Assembly (NCBI GenBank): GCA_002749065.1
Contig: PDTX01000008.1
Coordinates: 35,405 to 99,404 of the forward strand
Direction: 5' to 3'
Source: Bacteroidia bacterium
Lineage (GTDB): Bacteria > Bacteroidota > Bacteroidia > Bacteroidales > CAJPTX01
DNA length: 64,000 nt
The notes beneath the pieces were generated by a model, which saw only the letters and a program-made list of their open reading frames with translations, was not told the origin of the DNA and searched no databases. Positions 9,239 through 18,790 of this stretch are shown one piece after another; the stretch's first letter is position 1, and each line of letters opens with the position of its first letter. Made by a program: the position numbers and the translations under genes.

Positions 9239-10621
9239 ATGGACACAATCAACAGCTACATCGAGGCCCACAAGGACCGCTTCCTCGAGGAGCTCTTCGG
9301 TCTCATCCGCATCCCCTCCATCAGCTCGGAGTCGGAGCATAAGCCGGACATGGTGCGTTGCGCCGAGTACTGGCGCGACGCCATCCTCGCGGCCGGGGCC
9401 GACAGGGCCATGCTCTGCGAGACGGTGGGCCCGCCGGTGGTCTTCGGCGAGAAGATTGTCGACTCCGCCCTGCCCACGGTGCTGGTCTACGGCCACTACG
9501 ATGTCATGCCCGTGGACCCCATCGAGGAGTGGCGCACCGAGCCCTTCGAGCCCGTGGTCAAGGACGGCATCATCTGGGCGCGCGGCGCGGACGACGACAA
9601 GGGCCAGGCCTTCATGCACGCTAAGGCCTTCGAGCTGATGGTGCGGACCGGCACGCTGCCCTGCAACGTCAAGTTCATGATAGAGGGCGAGGAGGAGATC
9701 GGGTCCAACGCCCTGAACCTCTGGCTCGACGAGCCGCAGAACCGCGACCTGGTGAAGGCCGACGTCATCCTGGTGTCCGACACGAGCATGATCGCGGCCG
9801 ACACGCCCTCGGTCACCGTGGGCCTCCGGGGGCTGACCTACGTTGAGGTGGAGGTCACCGGCCCCAAGCAGGACCTCCACTCCGGCCTCTACGGCGGGGC
9901 GGTGGCCAACCCCGCCAACGTGCTCTGCGGCATGATCGCCAGGCTCATCGACGAGAACGGCCATGTGACCATCCCCGGCTTCTACGACGACGTGCTGGAG
10001 GTCAGCGCGGAGGAGCGCGCCGAGATGGCCCGCGCGCCCTTCTGCGAGGCGGGCTACAGGGAGTCATTGGACGTGGACGAGCTGCAGGGCGAGGCGGGCT
10101 TCTCCACCATCGAGCGCACGGGCATACGCCCCACCTGCGACGTGAACGGCATCTGGAGCGGGTACACCGGCGAGGGGGCCAAGACCATCATCCCCTCGAA
10201 GGCTTCGGCCAAGATCAGCATGCGCCTGGTGCCCAACCAGGACTACGTGAAGATTGGTGAGCAGTTCGAGGCCTACTTCCGGAGCATCGCGCCCAAGTCC
10301 GTCAAGGTGAAGGTGGACATCCTGCACGGCGGTATTCCCTATGTTTCCCCGACCGACACCGTCGCCTACCGCGCCGTGCGGCGTGCCATCGAGGAGAGCA
10401 TGGGCACGGCCCCCATCCCGACCCGCAGCGGGGGGAGCATCCCCATCATCAGCATGTTCGAGCAGAAGCTCGGCCTCAAGTCCATCCTCATGGGCTTCGG
10501 CCTCGAGAGCGATGCCATCCACAGCCCCAATGAGAACTACCCCCTCGAGCAGTTCTTCCGGGGCATACGGACCATCCCGCTCTTCTACCGCTACTACGCG
10601 GAGGGGATGAGGGGGGAGTAG
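9239..10621 (+). CDS. M20-family dipeptidase (carnosinase/CNDP-like)
   Basis: A 460-aa zinc peptidase of family M20. Metal ligands and catalytic residues are recognisable: H86 and D88 in YGHYDVMP, bridging D119 in RGADDDKG, and the acidic group 151-153 in EGEEEIGS. A dimerisation (lid) domain interrupts the catalytic domain (PKQDLHSGLYGG), and a late His is present in DAIHSPNENY. It probably cleaves cytosolic dipeptides, fitting a peptide fermenter. I took the ATG giving MDTINSYIEAHKDR because the promoter lies just before it; the frame is open upstream. It converges on pepT through a shared terminator. Confidence 0.9.
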   Translation: MDTINSYIEAHKDRFLEELFGLIRIPSISSESEHKPDMVRCAEYWRDAILAAGADRAMLCETVGPPVVFGEKIVDSALPTVLVYGHYDVMPVDPIEEWRTEPFEPVVKDGIIWARGADDDKGQAFMHAKAFELMVRTGTLPCNVKFMIEGEEEIGSNALNLWLDEPQNRDLVKADVILVSDTSMIAADTPSVTVGLRGLTYVEVEVTGPKQDLHSGLYGGAVANPANVLCGMIARLIDENGHVTIPGFYDDVLEVSAEERAEMARAPFCEAGYRESLDVDELQGEAGFSTIERTGIRPTCDVNGIWSGYTGEGAKTIIPSKASAKISMRLVPNQDYVKIGEQFEAYFRSIAPKSVKVKVDILHGGIPYVSPTDTVAYRAVRRAIEESMGTAPIPTRSGGSIPIISMFEQKLGLKSILMGFGLESDAIHSPNENYPLEQFFRGIRTIPLFYRYYAEGMRGE

Positions 10622-10645
10622 GCCCAGCTAGGGGCCGGTTTCAAT

Positions 10646-10689
10646 GAGGGGCAACGCATTGATGACCTATGGGTTATGCGTTGCCCCTC
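10646..10689. terminator. Bidirectional terminator between the M20 dipeptidase gene and pepT
   Basis: A 14-bp perfect inverted repeat, GAGGGGCAACGCAT and its complement, around a 16-base loop between two convergent genes. T-rich stretches on either side are short, so termination strength is uncertain. Confidence 0.7.
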
Positions 10690-10733
10690 CGTTTGGTTCG
10701 TGGCGTATCCTTGCCCCTTTTCCCTTCCTCCAC

Positions 10734-11996
10734 CTATCCCTCCGCGATGATCTCCAGCAGCGTCAGCACCATTCGGCACGACATTTCGAAGGAGGGAATC
10801 GGTAGGAATTCGCAGTTCGAGTGGAAGTTGTGCGCCCCCGTGAAGAAGTTGGGCGTGGGGATGCCCCGCGTGGAGATGTAGGAGCCGTCGGTGCCCCCGC
10901 GCATGGCCATCGTCTTGGGCGTAATCCCGAGCCGGCGCATGGCCTCGTAGATGTAGTCCACGCAGAAGTGGCTTTCCTCGTCTATCGCATCGCGGATATT
11001 CCCGTACACGTCCGCCATCTCGAGCGTAATCTTCGCCCTGGGGTAGCGCTTCTGCAGCAGCTCCACAGCCTGGGCGATGAATGCCTTCTTCGCCTCGTAG
11101 CCCGCTCGGCTATGGTCGCGGATGTTTAGGCTCACGGTCGCCGTGCTCTGGTTCGAGTTGATGCTGTCTATCCAGATGTACCCATCCGTCCCGTCAGTGT
11201 TCTCGGGTGTCTCCAGGCGGTTGAAGTAGTTCGCGAAGTCCGCGGCCACCAGCGTGGGGTTCACCATTACCCCCTTGGCCGACATGGGGTGCGCGCTCAC
11301 GCCCTGGATGTGCACCCTGGCCGAGCCGGCGTTGAAGGTCTCATATACCACCTCGCCCAGCTCGCAGCAGTCGAGGGTGTAGGCGAATTTCACCGGGAGG
11401 CGCGAGAAGTCGATGTGCTTGGCGCCCACTAGCCCCACCTCCTCATCGGGGACGAAGACCAGGTAGATGTCCCCGTGCGCAAGGTGCTCATCCTCCTGCA
11501 CCAGGCGGGCGGCCGTCATGATGGAGGCTATGGCCGCCTTGTCGTCTGCCCCCAGGACGCTATGCCCGTTGCCCACCAGGATGTCCTGCCCCACGTAGCG
11601 CGCGATCTCGGGGTGCTCGGCCTCGCGGATGAATATGCCATCCTCCTCGTTGAGGCAGATGTCCCCGCCACCGTGGTGCACTATCCGCGGCTCTATGCTC
11701 GGGCTGAGGTTCACGTCCACCGTGTCGAGGTGCGCCACGAAGGCTACCGGCGGGAGGGGGCGCTCGCTGTTGCCGGGCAGATGCCCTATCAGCACCCCGT
11801 ACTCGCTCAGCGAGATGTCCGCTGCGCCCATCTCCTCCAGCTCTCCGCGGAGGAGCCGAGCCAGCTCCAGCTGCCCCTCCGAGGAGGGAACTTGCCGCGA
11901 GCCGAACACGCTCTGCGAGGGGATGGCCGCATAGCGGCGGAAGCGCTCCACCAGCTCTTCGCGCAGCCGTGCGCTGTCTACATCCTGTATTCTCAT
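10734..11996 (-). CDS. pepT: Peptidase T (tripeptide aminopeptidase)
   Basis: A 420-aa M20B metallopeptidase that releases the N-terminal residue from tripeptides. Key motifs are AHLDTVD (metal His and Asp), GADDKAAIA (bridging Asp), PDEEVG (general base and metal Glu), LDCCELGE, and RGGTDGS near the C-terminus. I start at the ATG giving MRIQDVDS, because GGAG lies 8 bases before it; a TTG four codons upstream is possible. It lies 21 bases after abgT on the same strand, so transporter and peptidase are likely cotranscribed. Confidence 0.94.
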   Translation of the reverse strand: MRIQDVDSARLREELVERFRRYAAIPSQSVFGSRQVPSSEGQLELARLLRGELEEMGAADISLSEYGVLIGHLPGNSERPLPPVAFVAHLDTVDVNLSPSIEPRIVHHGGGDICLNEEDGIFIREAEHPEIARYVGQDILVGNGHSVLGADDKAAIASIMTAARLVQEDEHLAHGDIYLVFVPDEEVGLVGAKHIDFSRLPVKFAYTLDCCELGEVVYETFNAGSARVHIQGVSAHPMSAKGVMVNPTLVAADFANYFNRLETPENTDGTDGYIWIDSINSNQSTATVSLNIRDHSRAGYEAKKAFIAQAVELLQKRYPRAKITLEMADVYGNIRDAIDEESHFCVDYIYEAMRRLGITPKTMAMRGGTDGSYISTRGIPTPNFFTGAHNFHSNCEFLPIPSFEMSCRMVLTLLEIIAEG

Positions 11997-12017
11997 TGCC
12001 TTCTCCAATTTGCGGTG

Positions 12018-13559
12018 CTAGAAGCCCTGCAGCGTGTAGGTTGCCTGTATACCCAGCGGCACATCCAGGAACCACATGGCGTAGAGCACCGCTGTTAGCG
12101 CGATCAGTAGCCCTATCGTGTAGGGGAGCATCATGGAGCTCAGGGTTCCTATCCCGCTCTCCTTGACGTACTTCTGGCAGTAGGTGATGATCAGGGGGTA
12201 GAAGGCGAACATGGGCGTTACCACGTTCACGGCGGAATCTGACACCCGGAAGGCGGCCTGCGTGAGCTCTGGAGCTATCCCCACGCCCATGAGCATCGGC
12301 ACGAAGATGGGGGCGAGTATGGCCCACTTGGCCGAGGCCGAGGTGATCAGCAGGTTTAGCAGCCCGACGAAGAGTATGCAGCCGCCGATGGTGAGCTGCG
12401 GGGGCATGGCCAGGCTCTTGAGGAACTCCGCGCCCGAAACGGCGATGAGCGCCCCGAGCTGCGAGGCGTTGAAGGCGTAGAGGAACTGCGCTGCGAAGAA
12501 GTAGAAGACGATCAGGGAGATTAGCGTCCGGGTGATGTCCTCCATCGACTTGGTGAAGTCCTTCGGCGACCTGAAGTTGCCCGAGGCTACGCCGTATGCC
12601 AGGCCTACCGCCCCGGCGAAGATGAAGATCAGGGTCACGATGGAGCGCATGATGGGGGCCTGGAAGCTGTGCAGCGTGCCGTCGGGCGCGCGCAGGGGGC
12701 TGTCGGCCGGCATGACCAGCAATGCGAGGCCTACGCCCATGATGACGAGGATGGAGGTGGCGATGTAGAAGGCCGTATTCTCCCGCTTGGTGATGGGCGT
12801 GCTGCTGTCCTCTATGTCCAGCGCTTCGTTCATGGGGTACATTTTCCAGAGCCAGGGCTCCACGATGCGGTCGGTGATGTACCAGCAGGCCGGGATGACA
12901 AGGAACGTCGCCCAGAACATGAAGTAGTAGTTGCACAGGACGTTCACCATGTAGTCGGGTCGCACTATCTGCGCGGCGGCCTGGGTGAAGCCCTGTATGA
13001 TCGGGTCGATGGCCGAGGGGGTGTAGTTGGCCGCGAAGGCGCCTGCGATGCCCGCGAAGGATGCCGCGACCCCGGCCAGGGGGTGGCGACCCGAGGCGTA
13101 GAACATGTAGGCCGCGATGGGGATGATGATGACGTACCCGCTGTCCGGGCCGATGTGGCTGAGCATCCCCACGAGGATGACCATGGGGCTGATGAGCCGC
13201 TTCGGGGTGATCAGCAGCATCTTGCGTAGCGCCACGTTGAGGTAGCCTGAGCCCTCTGCGATCCCGATGCCCAGCGTCGCCACGATGACCATCGCCAGCG
13301 GGGGGAAGCCCGCGTAGTTGCTCACCATCTTGCTCATCAGATCCACCAGCGACGCGCCGCTCAGCATGTTGATGATCTCCACCTGCTTCCCCGTGGCGGG
13401 GTTGATGTAGCCGAAGCTCATTGTCGACATCACGGCGGAAATGGCGCACACCAGCACGAAGGCCCCGATGAAAAGGATGGTGATGTCGGGCACCCTATTC
13501 CCGATGCGCTCAATGGCGGCCAGAAGCCCTGTGGCCCGATTGCTCTTTTCCGTTGCCAT
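12018..13559 (-). CDS. abgT: AbgT-family transporter
   Basis: A 513-aa inner-membrane transporter of the AbgT family, whose members import p-aminobenzoyl-glutamate or export antimetabolites such as sulfonamides. About eleven hydrophobic segments and two re-entrant hairpin regions are visible; the family signatures GMLSHIGPDSGYVIIIP, AAFSANYTPSAIDP-like (FAANYTPSAIDPI) and TSASAKWAILAPIFVPM are intact. In Bacteroidota, AbgT genes often stand beside peptidases, and here pepT follows in the same operon, so uptake of a peptide-like substrate followed by hydrolysis is a reasonable inference. A -7 element lies in the 3' end of the upstream helicase gene. Confidence 0.92.
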   Translation of the reverse strand: MATEKSNRATGLLAAIERIGNRVPDITILFIGAFVLVCAISAVMSTMSFGYINPATGKQVEIINMLSGASLVDLMSKMVSNYAGFPPLAMVIVATLGIGIAEGSGYLNVALRKMLLITPKRLISPMVILVGMLSHIGPDSGYVIIIPIAAYMFYASGRHPLAGVAASFAGIAGAFAANYTPSAIDPIIQGFTQAAAQIVRPDYMVNVLCNYYFMFWATFLVIPACWYITDRIVEPWLWKMYPMNEALDIEDSSTPITKRENTAFYIATSILVIMGVGLALLVMPADSPLRAPDGTLHSFQAPIMRSIVTLIFIFAGAVGLAYGVASGNFRSPKDFTKSMEDITRTLISLIVFYFFAAQFLYAFNASQLGALIAVSGAEFLKSLAMPPQLTIGGCILFVGLLNLLITSASAKWAILAPIFVPMLMGVGIAPELTQAAFRVSDSAVNVVTPMFAFYPLIITYCQKYVKESGIGTLSSMMLPYTIGLLIALTAVLYAMWFLDVPLGIQATYTLQGF

Positions 13560-13591
13560 ACTCTCTTTGGTGCTATTCAGGTATCGCTAAA

Positions 13592-16500
13592 CTATATTCT
13601 GCTCCTCTGATGTGTGATTCGCAATGCAAAAGTAGGGAATTCCATTTTACCCACTTCACAGCCTCCCCCCACCTCCCCCCACTCGTAGTACCCCTCTTCG
13701 CGCCGCACATGCTCCAGCAGCCGCTCGCACAGCGGGTCGCTCGACAGCAGGTCGGGGTTGCCCACGATGACCATCTGCTCGCGGGCCCGGGTCAGCGCCA
13801 CGTTCAGCTTGCGGTCGATGGTGGCGCCGGTCTCCCGGTCGCGTATCCGGCTCTCGAAGAGGAATTCCAGCTGGTAGGGCTGCTGCACGGTGAAGCCGTA
13901 GACCATCACGTCGCGCTGGCTCCCCTGGTAGCGCTCCACGGTGTCGATGGTGATGCCCATGAGCTCGGGGAGCCCCAGCCTCTCCAGCTCGCGGCGCACC
14001 GTGGCGATCTGGTGGCGGTAGGGCACTATCACCCCCAGGGTTTCGTCCGGGACGAAGGGGCGCTCGGCCTCCTGGTACAGGCGGTGTACCACCCCGGCGA
14101 TGCGGGCTATGGCCGCCCCCTCGGCCGGGTTCACCTTGTCGCTCGGCATCCGCTGCGTGTTGCGCATGGCGAAGAAGAGCACGCGGCGACGGGCCAGCAG
14201 GCTCGCCAGCGGGTCATCGCCCTCGTACCGATATCGCAGCGCCTCCTGCTGGTGGGCGAGGGGGATGGCCTCCAGCTGGCCGTTGTAGAAGCAGCGGCTC
14301 GGGAAGGCGGCCACCTCTGGGTGCATCCGTCCCTGCTGCGTGAAGCGGTGTACCAGGGGGGAGCCGGGGGGCTCCTGGCGTAGCAGCCGCTCGAAGATGG
14401 ATACCCGGAAGTCTATCGTTCCCTCCGCCGCGTTGGGCTCGTCGCTCAGGCACGCTAGCGCGGGCGAGCTGAGCCGGGAGGTCTGGCCCGTCTGCCCCAC
14501 CACGGCGGGCAGCTGCTTCTCGTCGCCGATGAGGACGAAGCGGGCGATGCTGCAGCCTCCCGACCCGTTTTTGGCCGAGAGGAGGGGGAGGAGCGTGGGC
14601 TCGAGGATCTGCGAGGCCTCGTCCACTATCGCCAGGGTGAAGCTGTGCAGCTTGAAGAGCTCCAGCTTGCCGCAGAGGCTGGTGACCGTGGAGGTGTAGA
14701 TGCGTATGCCCCCGAAGAGCTCCAGTATCTCTTGCCGGTTGCGGCAGGCGGCCGTGAGCTCCTGCATCAGGAAGGGGCGGTAGGGTGGGGCGGTGCTCAG
14801 GTGTCGCCCCAGCCGCATGTAGGCGAATGGCTTGTCGCCGTGCTGGGCCTTCAGCCCCTCGAGCTGGGCGCATATCTCGTCCACGGCGCGGTTGGTGTAG
14901 GCCAGCAGCAGCACGCGGGCAGTCGGGTCGGTGAGCTCCTCCCGGAGGATGCTCACCAGGCCCTTGGAGGTCTTGCCCGTCCCCGGTGGGCCTATCAGCA
15001 GGAAGTAGTCCTGGGCCTGGACGAACTTCCGAATCAGCCCGTTGAAGCCGGGGTAGTCGCCCTTCGGCTGGCGTTGCGCATCGCGCCCGGGGGGTCGCTG
15101 GCGTAGCAGCAGCTCGCGCCGTTCCTTCGGGGCTTCCAGGAAGCTGCATATCCCCCGGTACTGCGCGGCGAAGCCGGCCTCCAGCATGTCGTGCTCTATG
15201 GCCCAGAGGCGCTCCCCCTCGAAGAGGCGCCGGTTTCGCTGGCGGGCGTTGAGCCTCACGGTGATGCTGCGGGCCGCGAACTCCAGCACCGCGCCCTTGT
15301 GCACCATGCCGCGCCGCGGGTCGGGCTCGTCGGTGGGGGCGTAGGCGTAGAGGATGACCGGGTCGCCCAGGCGGAAGTTGGGCAGGGCGGTGCTGTCCTG
15401 GTGGGGGATGCGCAGCGTGATGTCGTGTATCCCCTCGCGGCTCTCCCCCCGCTCGCCGTGGGCCAGCCGCTCTATCTCCAGCCCGTCGAGTAGGTTGCCC
15501 TGCTCGCGCTTCTCCGCGTTGCTGCTATTCCACACCCCGGCGTGGCCCGAGCCCTCGCGCTTCGGGCTGCCCACCTTGGCCAGCAGCTGCTCCTGGGCGA
15601 CGAAGGTGATGGCGTGCCCGGCATAGGCCTGCTCGGCCGGGGTGGCCTGCTGCACGGCCTTGAGCACCTGCAGCACCTTCGGGAGGATGAAGTCGTCCCA
15701 GAGCCGCCCGCACGCCCGCTGGTGTAGCCGCTCGGGCGTGAGCTCGCACAGCATGTCCAGCCCCTCGCCCCGGGCCAGCGCGTACTCCTGCCGGACGATG
15801 CGGTTGCGCATCTCGAAGGCCTCCTGGAGTAGGACCGTGGCCGGGCTTTCGCGGAGTAGCCCCTTGGGGTAGCGGGAGTAGAGGAGGTAGCTCGCGATGT
15901 CCTCGTTGCGCAGCCGGAGGTCCGTGAGGCCGTAGCGCAGCACCGCCATGTAGAGCAGCATCTGCACGTAGTGCGACTCGTAGGGCCGGCCCTGCCCGTC
16001 CTTGGCGCGGAAGCTGTCCCACCGGCCGGATTTCTGCTCCATCAGCACCCGCATGTCCTCCTGGATGAGGTCCATACGCCCCTGAAGGCCAAGCTGCTCG
16101 CAGATGAAGGAGGGTTCCAGGACCACCCGCTCCAGGTCGATTACCCCGGCCTCCCGCGCATCCCCGTCCCGCCGGAATATCTCCCTGAGGTGCGCCAGCT
16201 GCCGCTGCGCGTCGTGGTGGAACTGCTCGTTGGTCGCCCCCTCGCGTAGCGCTTCGCAGGTGCTTATCCCCAGCGGGTTCTCGCGGAAGAAGTCGCGCAC
16301 CACCTCGACGTACTGGGGGGCCCCGTCCCCGGCGTAGATTACCCGGTCCAGCAGCATGCCCGAGAGGTTACCCAGCAGGATGGGGGCGCTGGTCTCCTGG
16401 GGCGTGAAGCGGTCGATGAGCAGGTTCAGCTCGGATGTGCCGTAGCTCTGGAACACCTTCGCGACCACGGAGATGTTGACCAGGTAGTCCGGCTCTAGGA

Positions 16501-17215
16501 TTATCTGCTCGGGTAGCACCATCCCCACCTCGAGGCGGGGGCGCACCAGGTTGAGCTGGGCGAAGGGCCAGAGCAGGCCGGGGAGGTAGCCGTAGTCCAG
16601 CTCCCAGGTCTCGCCGAGCTTGAACCGTAGGGGGATGGTCAGCTCCCCCCCCTCCGCGTCTTCGGCCACCACGCCACGCGCCGACCACGAGCGCACCGTC
16701 ACCCGGATGTAGTCCCGCTCCGCCCATTTGCGTTGCTCCGTGGGGTAGTCCCCCATGGGGAGCCGGTCGAGCAGCGCCGGGGGCACCGGCACGTCCTCGC
16801 AGCGGTGGATGAATTCCGCCACCGCCCGGATGTCGTAGCCCAGGCCCTCCTCCGAGAGCTTCGCCTCGTCCACCGGGGCGTGTATCCTCGCCCCCACGTT
16901 CCGGATACGCCGGTGTAGCCCCCGACTCTTCGCCTCCAGCCCATGCGCTTGGCATAGGTAGGCCAGGCGGGCCGCATCGCTGGCGAAGGTCTGCCGTAGC
17001 CCGGCGGTGAGCGCGGCCAGGATGCCACGGAGCACCCCGTAGATTGCCATGTGCCTCTCCGCCAGATTCCCCGCTGGCTCAGTGGCGCGCTGCAGGCCGC
17101 TGTACCACCCGGTGGCCCTGGCGCAACGCACCTCCCCCTCCGTCGGCTCCGGGATGTATACCCCCTCTGTATGTGCTTGCTCCCGTCCCCTGTCGTGATG
17201 CGTGTTCGTCGCCAT
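13592..17215 (-). CDS. Dna2-like nuclease-helicase (PD-(D/E)XK domain plus SF1 helicase)
   Basis: A 1207-aa protein. The middle has a RecB/Cas4-type nuclease signature at about residues 375-400 (GRMDLIQED...LMEQKSG, giving the D and ExK catalytic residues). A superfamily 1B helicase follows: Walker A GPPGTGKT near residue 742, Walker B IVDEASQ, GDEKQLPAV, and motifs V/VI ending in YQGSQRDVMVYGF and LNVALTRAREQMVIVGN. The arrangement resembles eukaryotic Dna2 and bacterial AAA_11/AAA_12 proteins and suggests cutting and unwinding of flaps or broken ends. I could not place the four iron-sulfur cysteines typical of Dna2. The start MATNTHHDRG lies about 100 bases after a -7 element; a longer open frame begins upstream of that promoter and is unlikely to be used. 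Confidence 0.85.
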   Translation of the reverse strand: MATNTHHDRGREQAHTEGVYIPEPTEGEVRCARATGWYSGLQRATEPAGNLAERHMAIYGVLRGILAALTAGLRQTFASDAARLAYLCQAHGLEAKSRGLHRRIRNVGARIHAPVDEAKLSEEGLGYDIRAVAEFIHRCEDVPVPPALLDRLPMGDYPTEQRKWAERDYIRVTVRSWSARGVVAEDAEGGELTIPLRFKLGETWELDYGYLPGLLWPFAQLNLVRPRLEVGMVLPEQIILEPDYLVNISVVAKVFQSYGTSELNLLIDRFTPQETSAPILLGNLSGMLLDRVIYAGDGAPQYVEVVRDFFRENPLGISTCEALREGATNEQFHHDAQRQLAHLREIFRRDGDAREAGVIDLERVVLEPSFICEQLGLQGRMDLIQEDMRVLMEQKSGRWDSFRAKDGQGRPYESHYVQMLLYMAVLRYGLTDLRLRNEDIASYLLYSRYPKGLLRESPATVLLQEAFEMRNRIVRQEYALARGEGLDMLCELTPERLHQRACGRLWDDFILPKVLQVLKAVQQATPAEQAYAGHAITFVAQEQLLAKVGSPKREGSGHAGVWNSSNAEKREQGNLLDGLEIERLAHGERGESREGIHDITLRIPHQDSTALPNFRLGDPVILYAYAPTDEPDPRRGMVHKGAVLEFAARSITVRLNARQRNRRLFEGERLWAIEHDMLEAGFAAQYRGICSFLEAPKERRELLLRQRPPGRDAQRQPKGDYPGFNGLIRKFVQAQDYFLLIGPPGTGKTSKGLVSILREELTDPTARVLLLAYTNRAVDEICAQLEGLKAQHGDKPFAYMRLGRHLSTAPPYRPFLMQELTAACRNRQEILELFGGIRIYTSTVTSLCGKLELFKLHSFTLAIVDEASQILEPTLLPLLSAKNGSGGCSIARFVLIGDEKQLPAVVGQTGQTSRLSSPALACLSDEPNAAEGTIDFRVSIFERLLRQEPPGSPLVHRFTQQGRMHPEVAAFPSRCFYNGQLEAIPLAHQQEALRYRYEGDDPLASLLARRRVLFFAMRNTQRMPSDKVNPAEGAAIARIAGVVHRLYQEAERPFVPDETLGVIVPYRHQIATVRRELERLGLPELMGITIDTVERYQGSQRDVMVYGFTVQQPYQLEFLFESRIRDRETGATIDRKLNVALTRAREQMVIVGNPDLLSSDPLCERLLEHVRREEGYYEWGEVGGGCEVGKMEFPTFALRITHQRSRI
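13627..13634 (-). promoter_or_regulatory. -7 element for abgT-pepT inside the helicase 3' end
   Basis: TACTTTTG on the minus strand matches TAnnTTTG. It lies within the last codons of the upstream helicase gene and about 68 bases before the abgT ATG, so abgT-pepT may be transcribed separately. Confidence 0.55.
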
Positions 17216-17318
17216 GCGTTTGATTTCGTGCGGTTTAACCTGGCCCAGTCCGAGGGCGCGTGGCCTGCTCGGGCCTTGCGCTCCGTCCCCTCGACCCAGT
17301 ATCCGTGGCCAGCTCAGG

Positions 17319-17326
17319 CAAAGGTA
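17319..17326 (-). promoter_or_regulatory. -7 element for the Dna2-like helicase gene
   Basis: TACCTTTG on the minus strand, about 104 bases before the chosen start. It is back to back with the plus-strand element at 17368-17375. Confidence 0.65.
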
Positions 17327-17367
17327 GGAAAATATCCCTGCCCACCGTGGCCAATCGAACGTTTTGC

Positions 17368-17375
17368 TACCTTTG
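17368..17375 (+). promoter_or_regulatory. -7 element for the DUF1963 gene
   Basis: TACCTTTG on the plus strand, 62 bases before the ATG at 17437. The two divergent -7 elements are about 42 bases apart, so polymerases at the two promoters would probably compete. Confidence 0.65.
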
Positions 17376-17436
17376 CAACTAGCGGGGCGCATCGCGCCAG
17401 AGGCCCCGACTTATACACCTATTATACAGGACACCT

Positions 17437-18297
17437 ATGGACAGAACAGCGCTTGAGACCCTCTACCGTGAGCGTGGCCTCGCCCGCATCTGGGATATCC
17501 TATCGCCCCACGCCAAGAACGCCATCCGTATAGCACCCCGCCCGGCCGACGAGGCGAGCCTCCCGCTCGGCGGGTCCAAAATCGGGGGCTGCCCCGACCT
17601 ACCCCCCGACGTGGAGTGGTTCACCTACGGCGGCCGCCCCATGTCCTTCCTCGCCCAGATTAACCTCCGCGAGGTGCACCCCTACGACAGCGAGGGGCGG
17701 CTCCCGGCCACGGGCATCCTCTACTTCTTCTACGACTCGGAGCAGGAGGTGTGGGGCTTCGACCCCAGCGATGCCGACGGCTCGAGGGTCTACTTCCACG
17801 ACGGCGACCCCGCCCAGCTGCGCCGTCGCCCCCTGCCCGAGAGCCTCTGCCACGACGAGGATGGCGCGCCGCTCATCGCCCCCTGCGCCCTCAGCCTCAG
17901 CGCCGAGTGCACGCTCCCCAGCCTCTGGAGCAGCCTCGCGGGGGACATCGACTACAGCGAGGAGGAGTTCGAGGCCTACTTCGCCCTCATGGAGGAGCTC
18001 GGCGAGGAGCAGTTCAAGCTGCTCGGCCACTCCGACAACGTGCAGGGGGGCATGGAGCTGGAGTGCGAGCTGGTGACCAACGGGATTTCCTGCGGCACTC
18101 CGGAGGCCTACAACCATCCCCGCTTCCACGAGCTGGAGCCGAATGCGGGCCGGTGGCACCTCCTCTTCCAGATGGACAGCTCGGACACCGTCGGCACCAT
18201 GTGGGGCGACATGGGCCGCATCTACTACTGGATACGCGAGGAGCATCTGCAGGCCCGCCGCTTCGGGGAGAGCTGGGCCATCCTGCAGTGCTACTAG
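17437..18297 (+). CDS. DUF1963 (YwqG-like) protein
   Basis: A 286-aa soluble protein of the DUF1963/YwqG family. Family landmarks are SKIGGCPDLPPDVEWFTYGGRPMSFLAQINL near residues 48-80, and a C-terminal LLFQMDSS...MWGDMGRIYYWI followed by AILQCY. The biochemical role of the family is unknown; no catalytic motif or signal peptide is seen. It is monocistronic, divergent from the Dna2-like helicase, and followed by a gene-free stretch. Confidence 0.85.
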   Translation: MDRTALETLYRERGLARIWDILSPHAKNAIRIAPRPADEASLPLGGSKIGGCPDLPPDVEWFTYGGRPMSFLAQINLREVHPYDSEGRLPATGILYFFYDSEQEVWGFDPSDADGSRVYFHDGDPAQLRRRPLPESLCHDEDGAPLIAPCALSLSAECTLPSLWSSLAGDIDYSEEEFEAYFALMEELGEEQFKLLGHSDNVQGGMELECELVTNGISCGTPEAYNHPRFHELEPNAGRWHLLFQMDSSDTVGTMWGDMGRIYYWIREEHLQARRFGESWAILQCY

Positions 18298-18700
18298 CCG
18301 GGGGCAAGCGCCGGGAGCACCCTTAATAGTTCTGCAAATGGATTCCCATTGTTGCGCTTCTTTCCATCCATCCGCCCCAACCGAAATTTCATGCTCGGGA
18401 AGATTTGGCAATGGGTGTCCTTCTGCCACCCCAATCCGTTTTTTGCCCCGGGCTTCCTGGCCAGCCCGAGCGGCGTATCGGCGATGCAAGGGCCAGCTCC
18501 ATACGATGAAACGCCTGGAGATGTTTCCGGTGGCTCGGCGAATCCACGCCGTTTGGCACCGTTTTGAGGGCCTTTTATCAAGTCGACATGTCTAAATTGG
18601 TGCTTAGTTGCTATTTAGAACAAACCGCTACATGCTAGGCATACAGCTACTTTGTCTCGTTCTAGCCGACGTGTTTGTAATTGGTCTATTTGGCTGGGAG
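18298..18700. other. Gene-free stretch upstream of the giant protease
   Basis: About 400 bases with lower GC towards the right. Reading frames on both strands here are short, lack recognisable domains and show no start signals. No hairpin terminator or repeat was seen. Confidence 0.5.
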
Positions 18701-18731
18701 TTGATTTTTTACGCCCTTGTTTGTAGGTTTG
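18701..18731 (+). promoter_or_regulatory. Promoter of the giant subtilase gene (-33 and -7)
   Basis: TTG at 18701-18703, a 20-base spacer, then TAGGTTTG at 18724-18731. This is a full match to the Bacteroidota TTG-N19-21-TAnnTTTG promoter, leaving a leader of about 50 bases before the ATG at 18791. Confidence 0.75.
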
Positions 18732-18790
18732 CATCCCGGGATGGGTAGGGGGGTAATGTCAGCAGTGTTCAACCTACAAATACACCAAAG

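Noticed and set aside
18298..18790. Several 60-95 codon frames between the DUF1963 gene and the giant protease gene
   Set aside because: They overlap each other on both strands, and none has start signals or a known domain.
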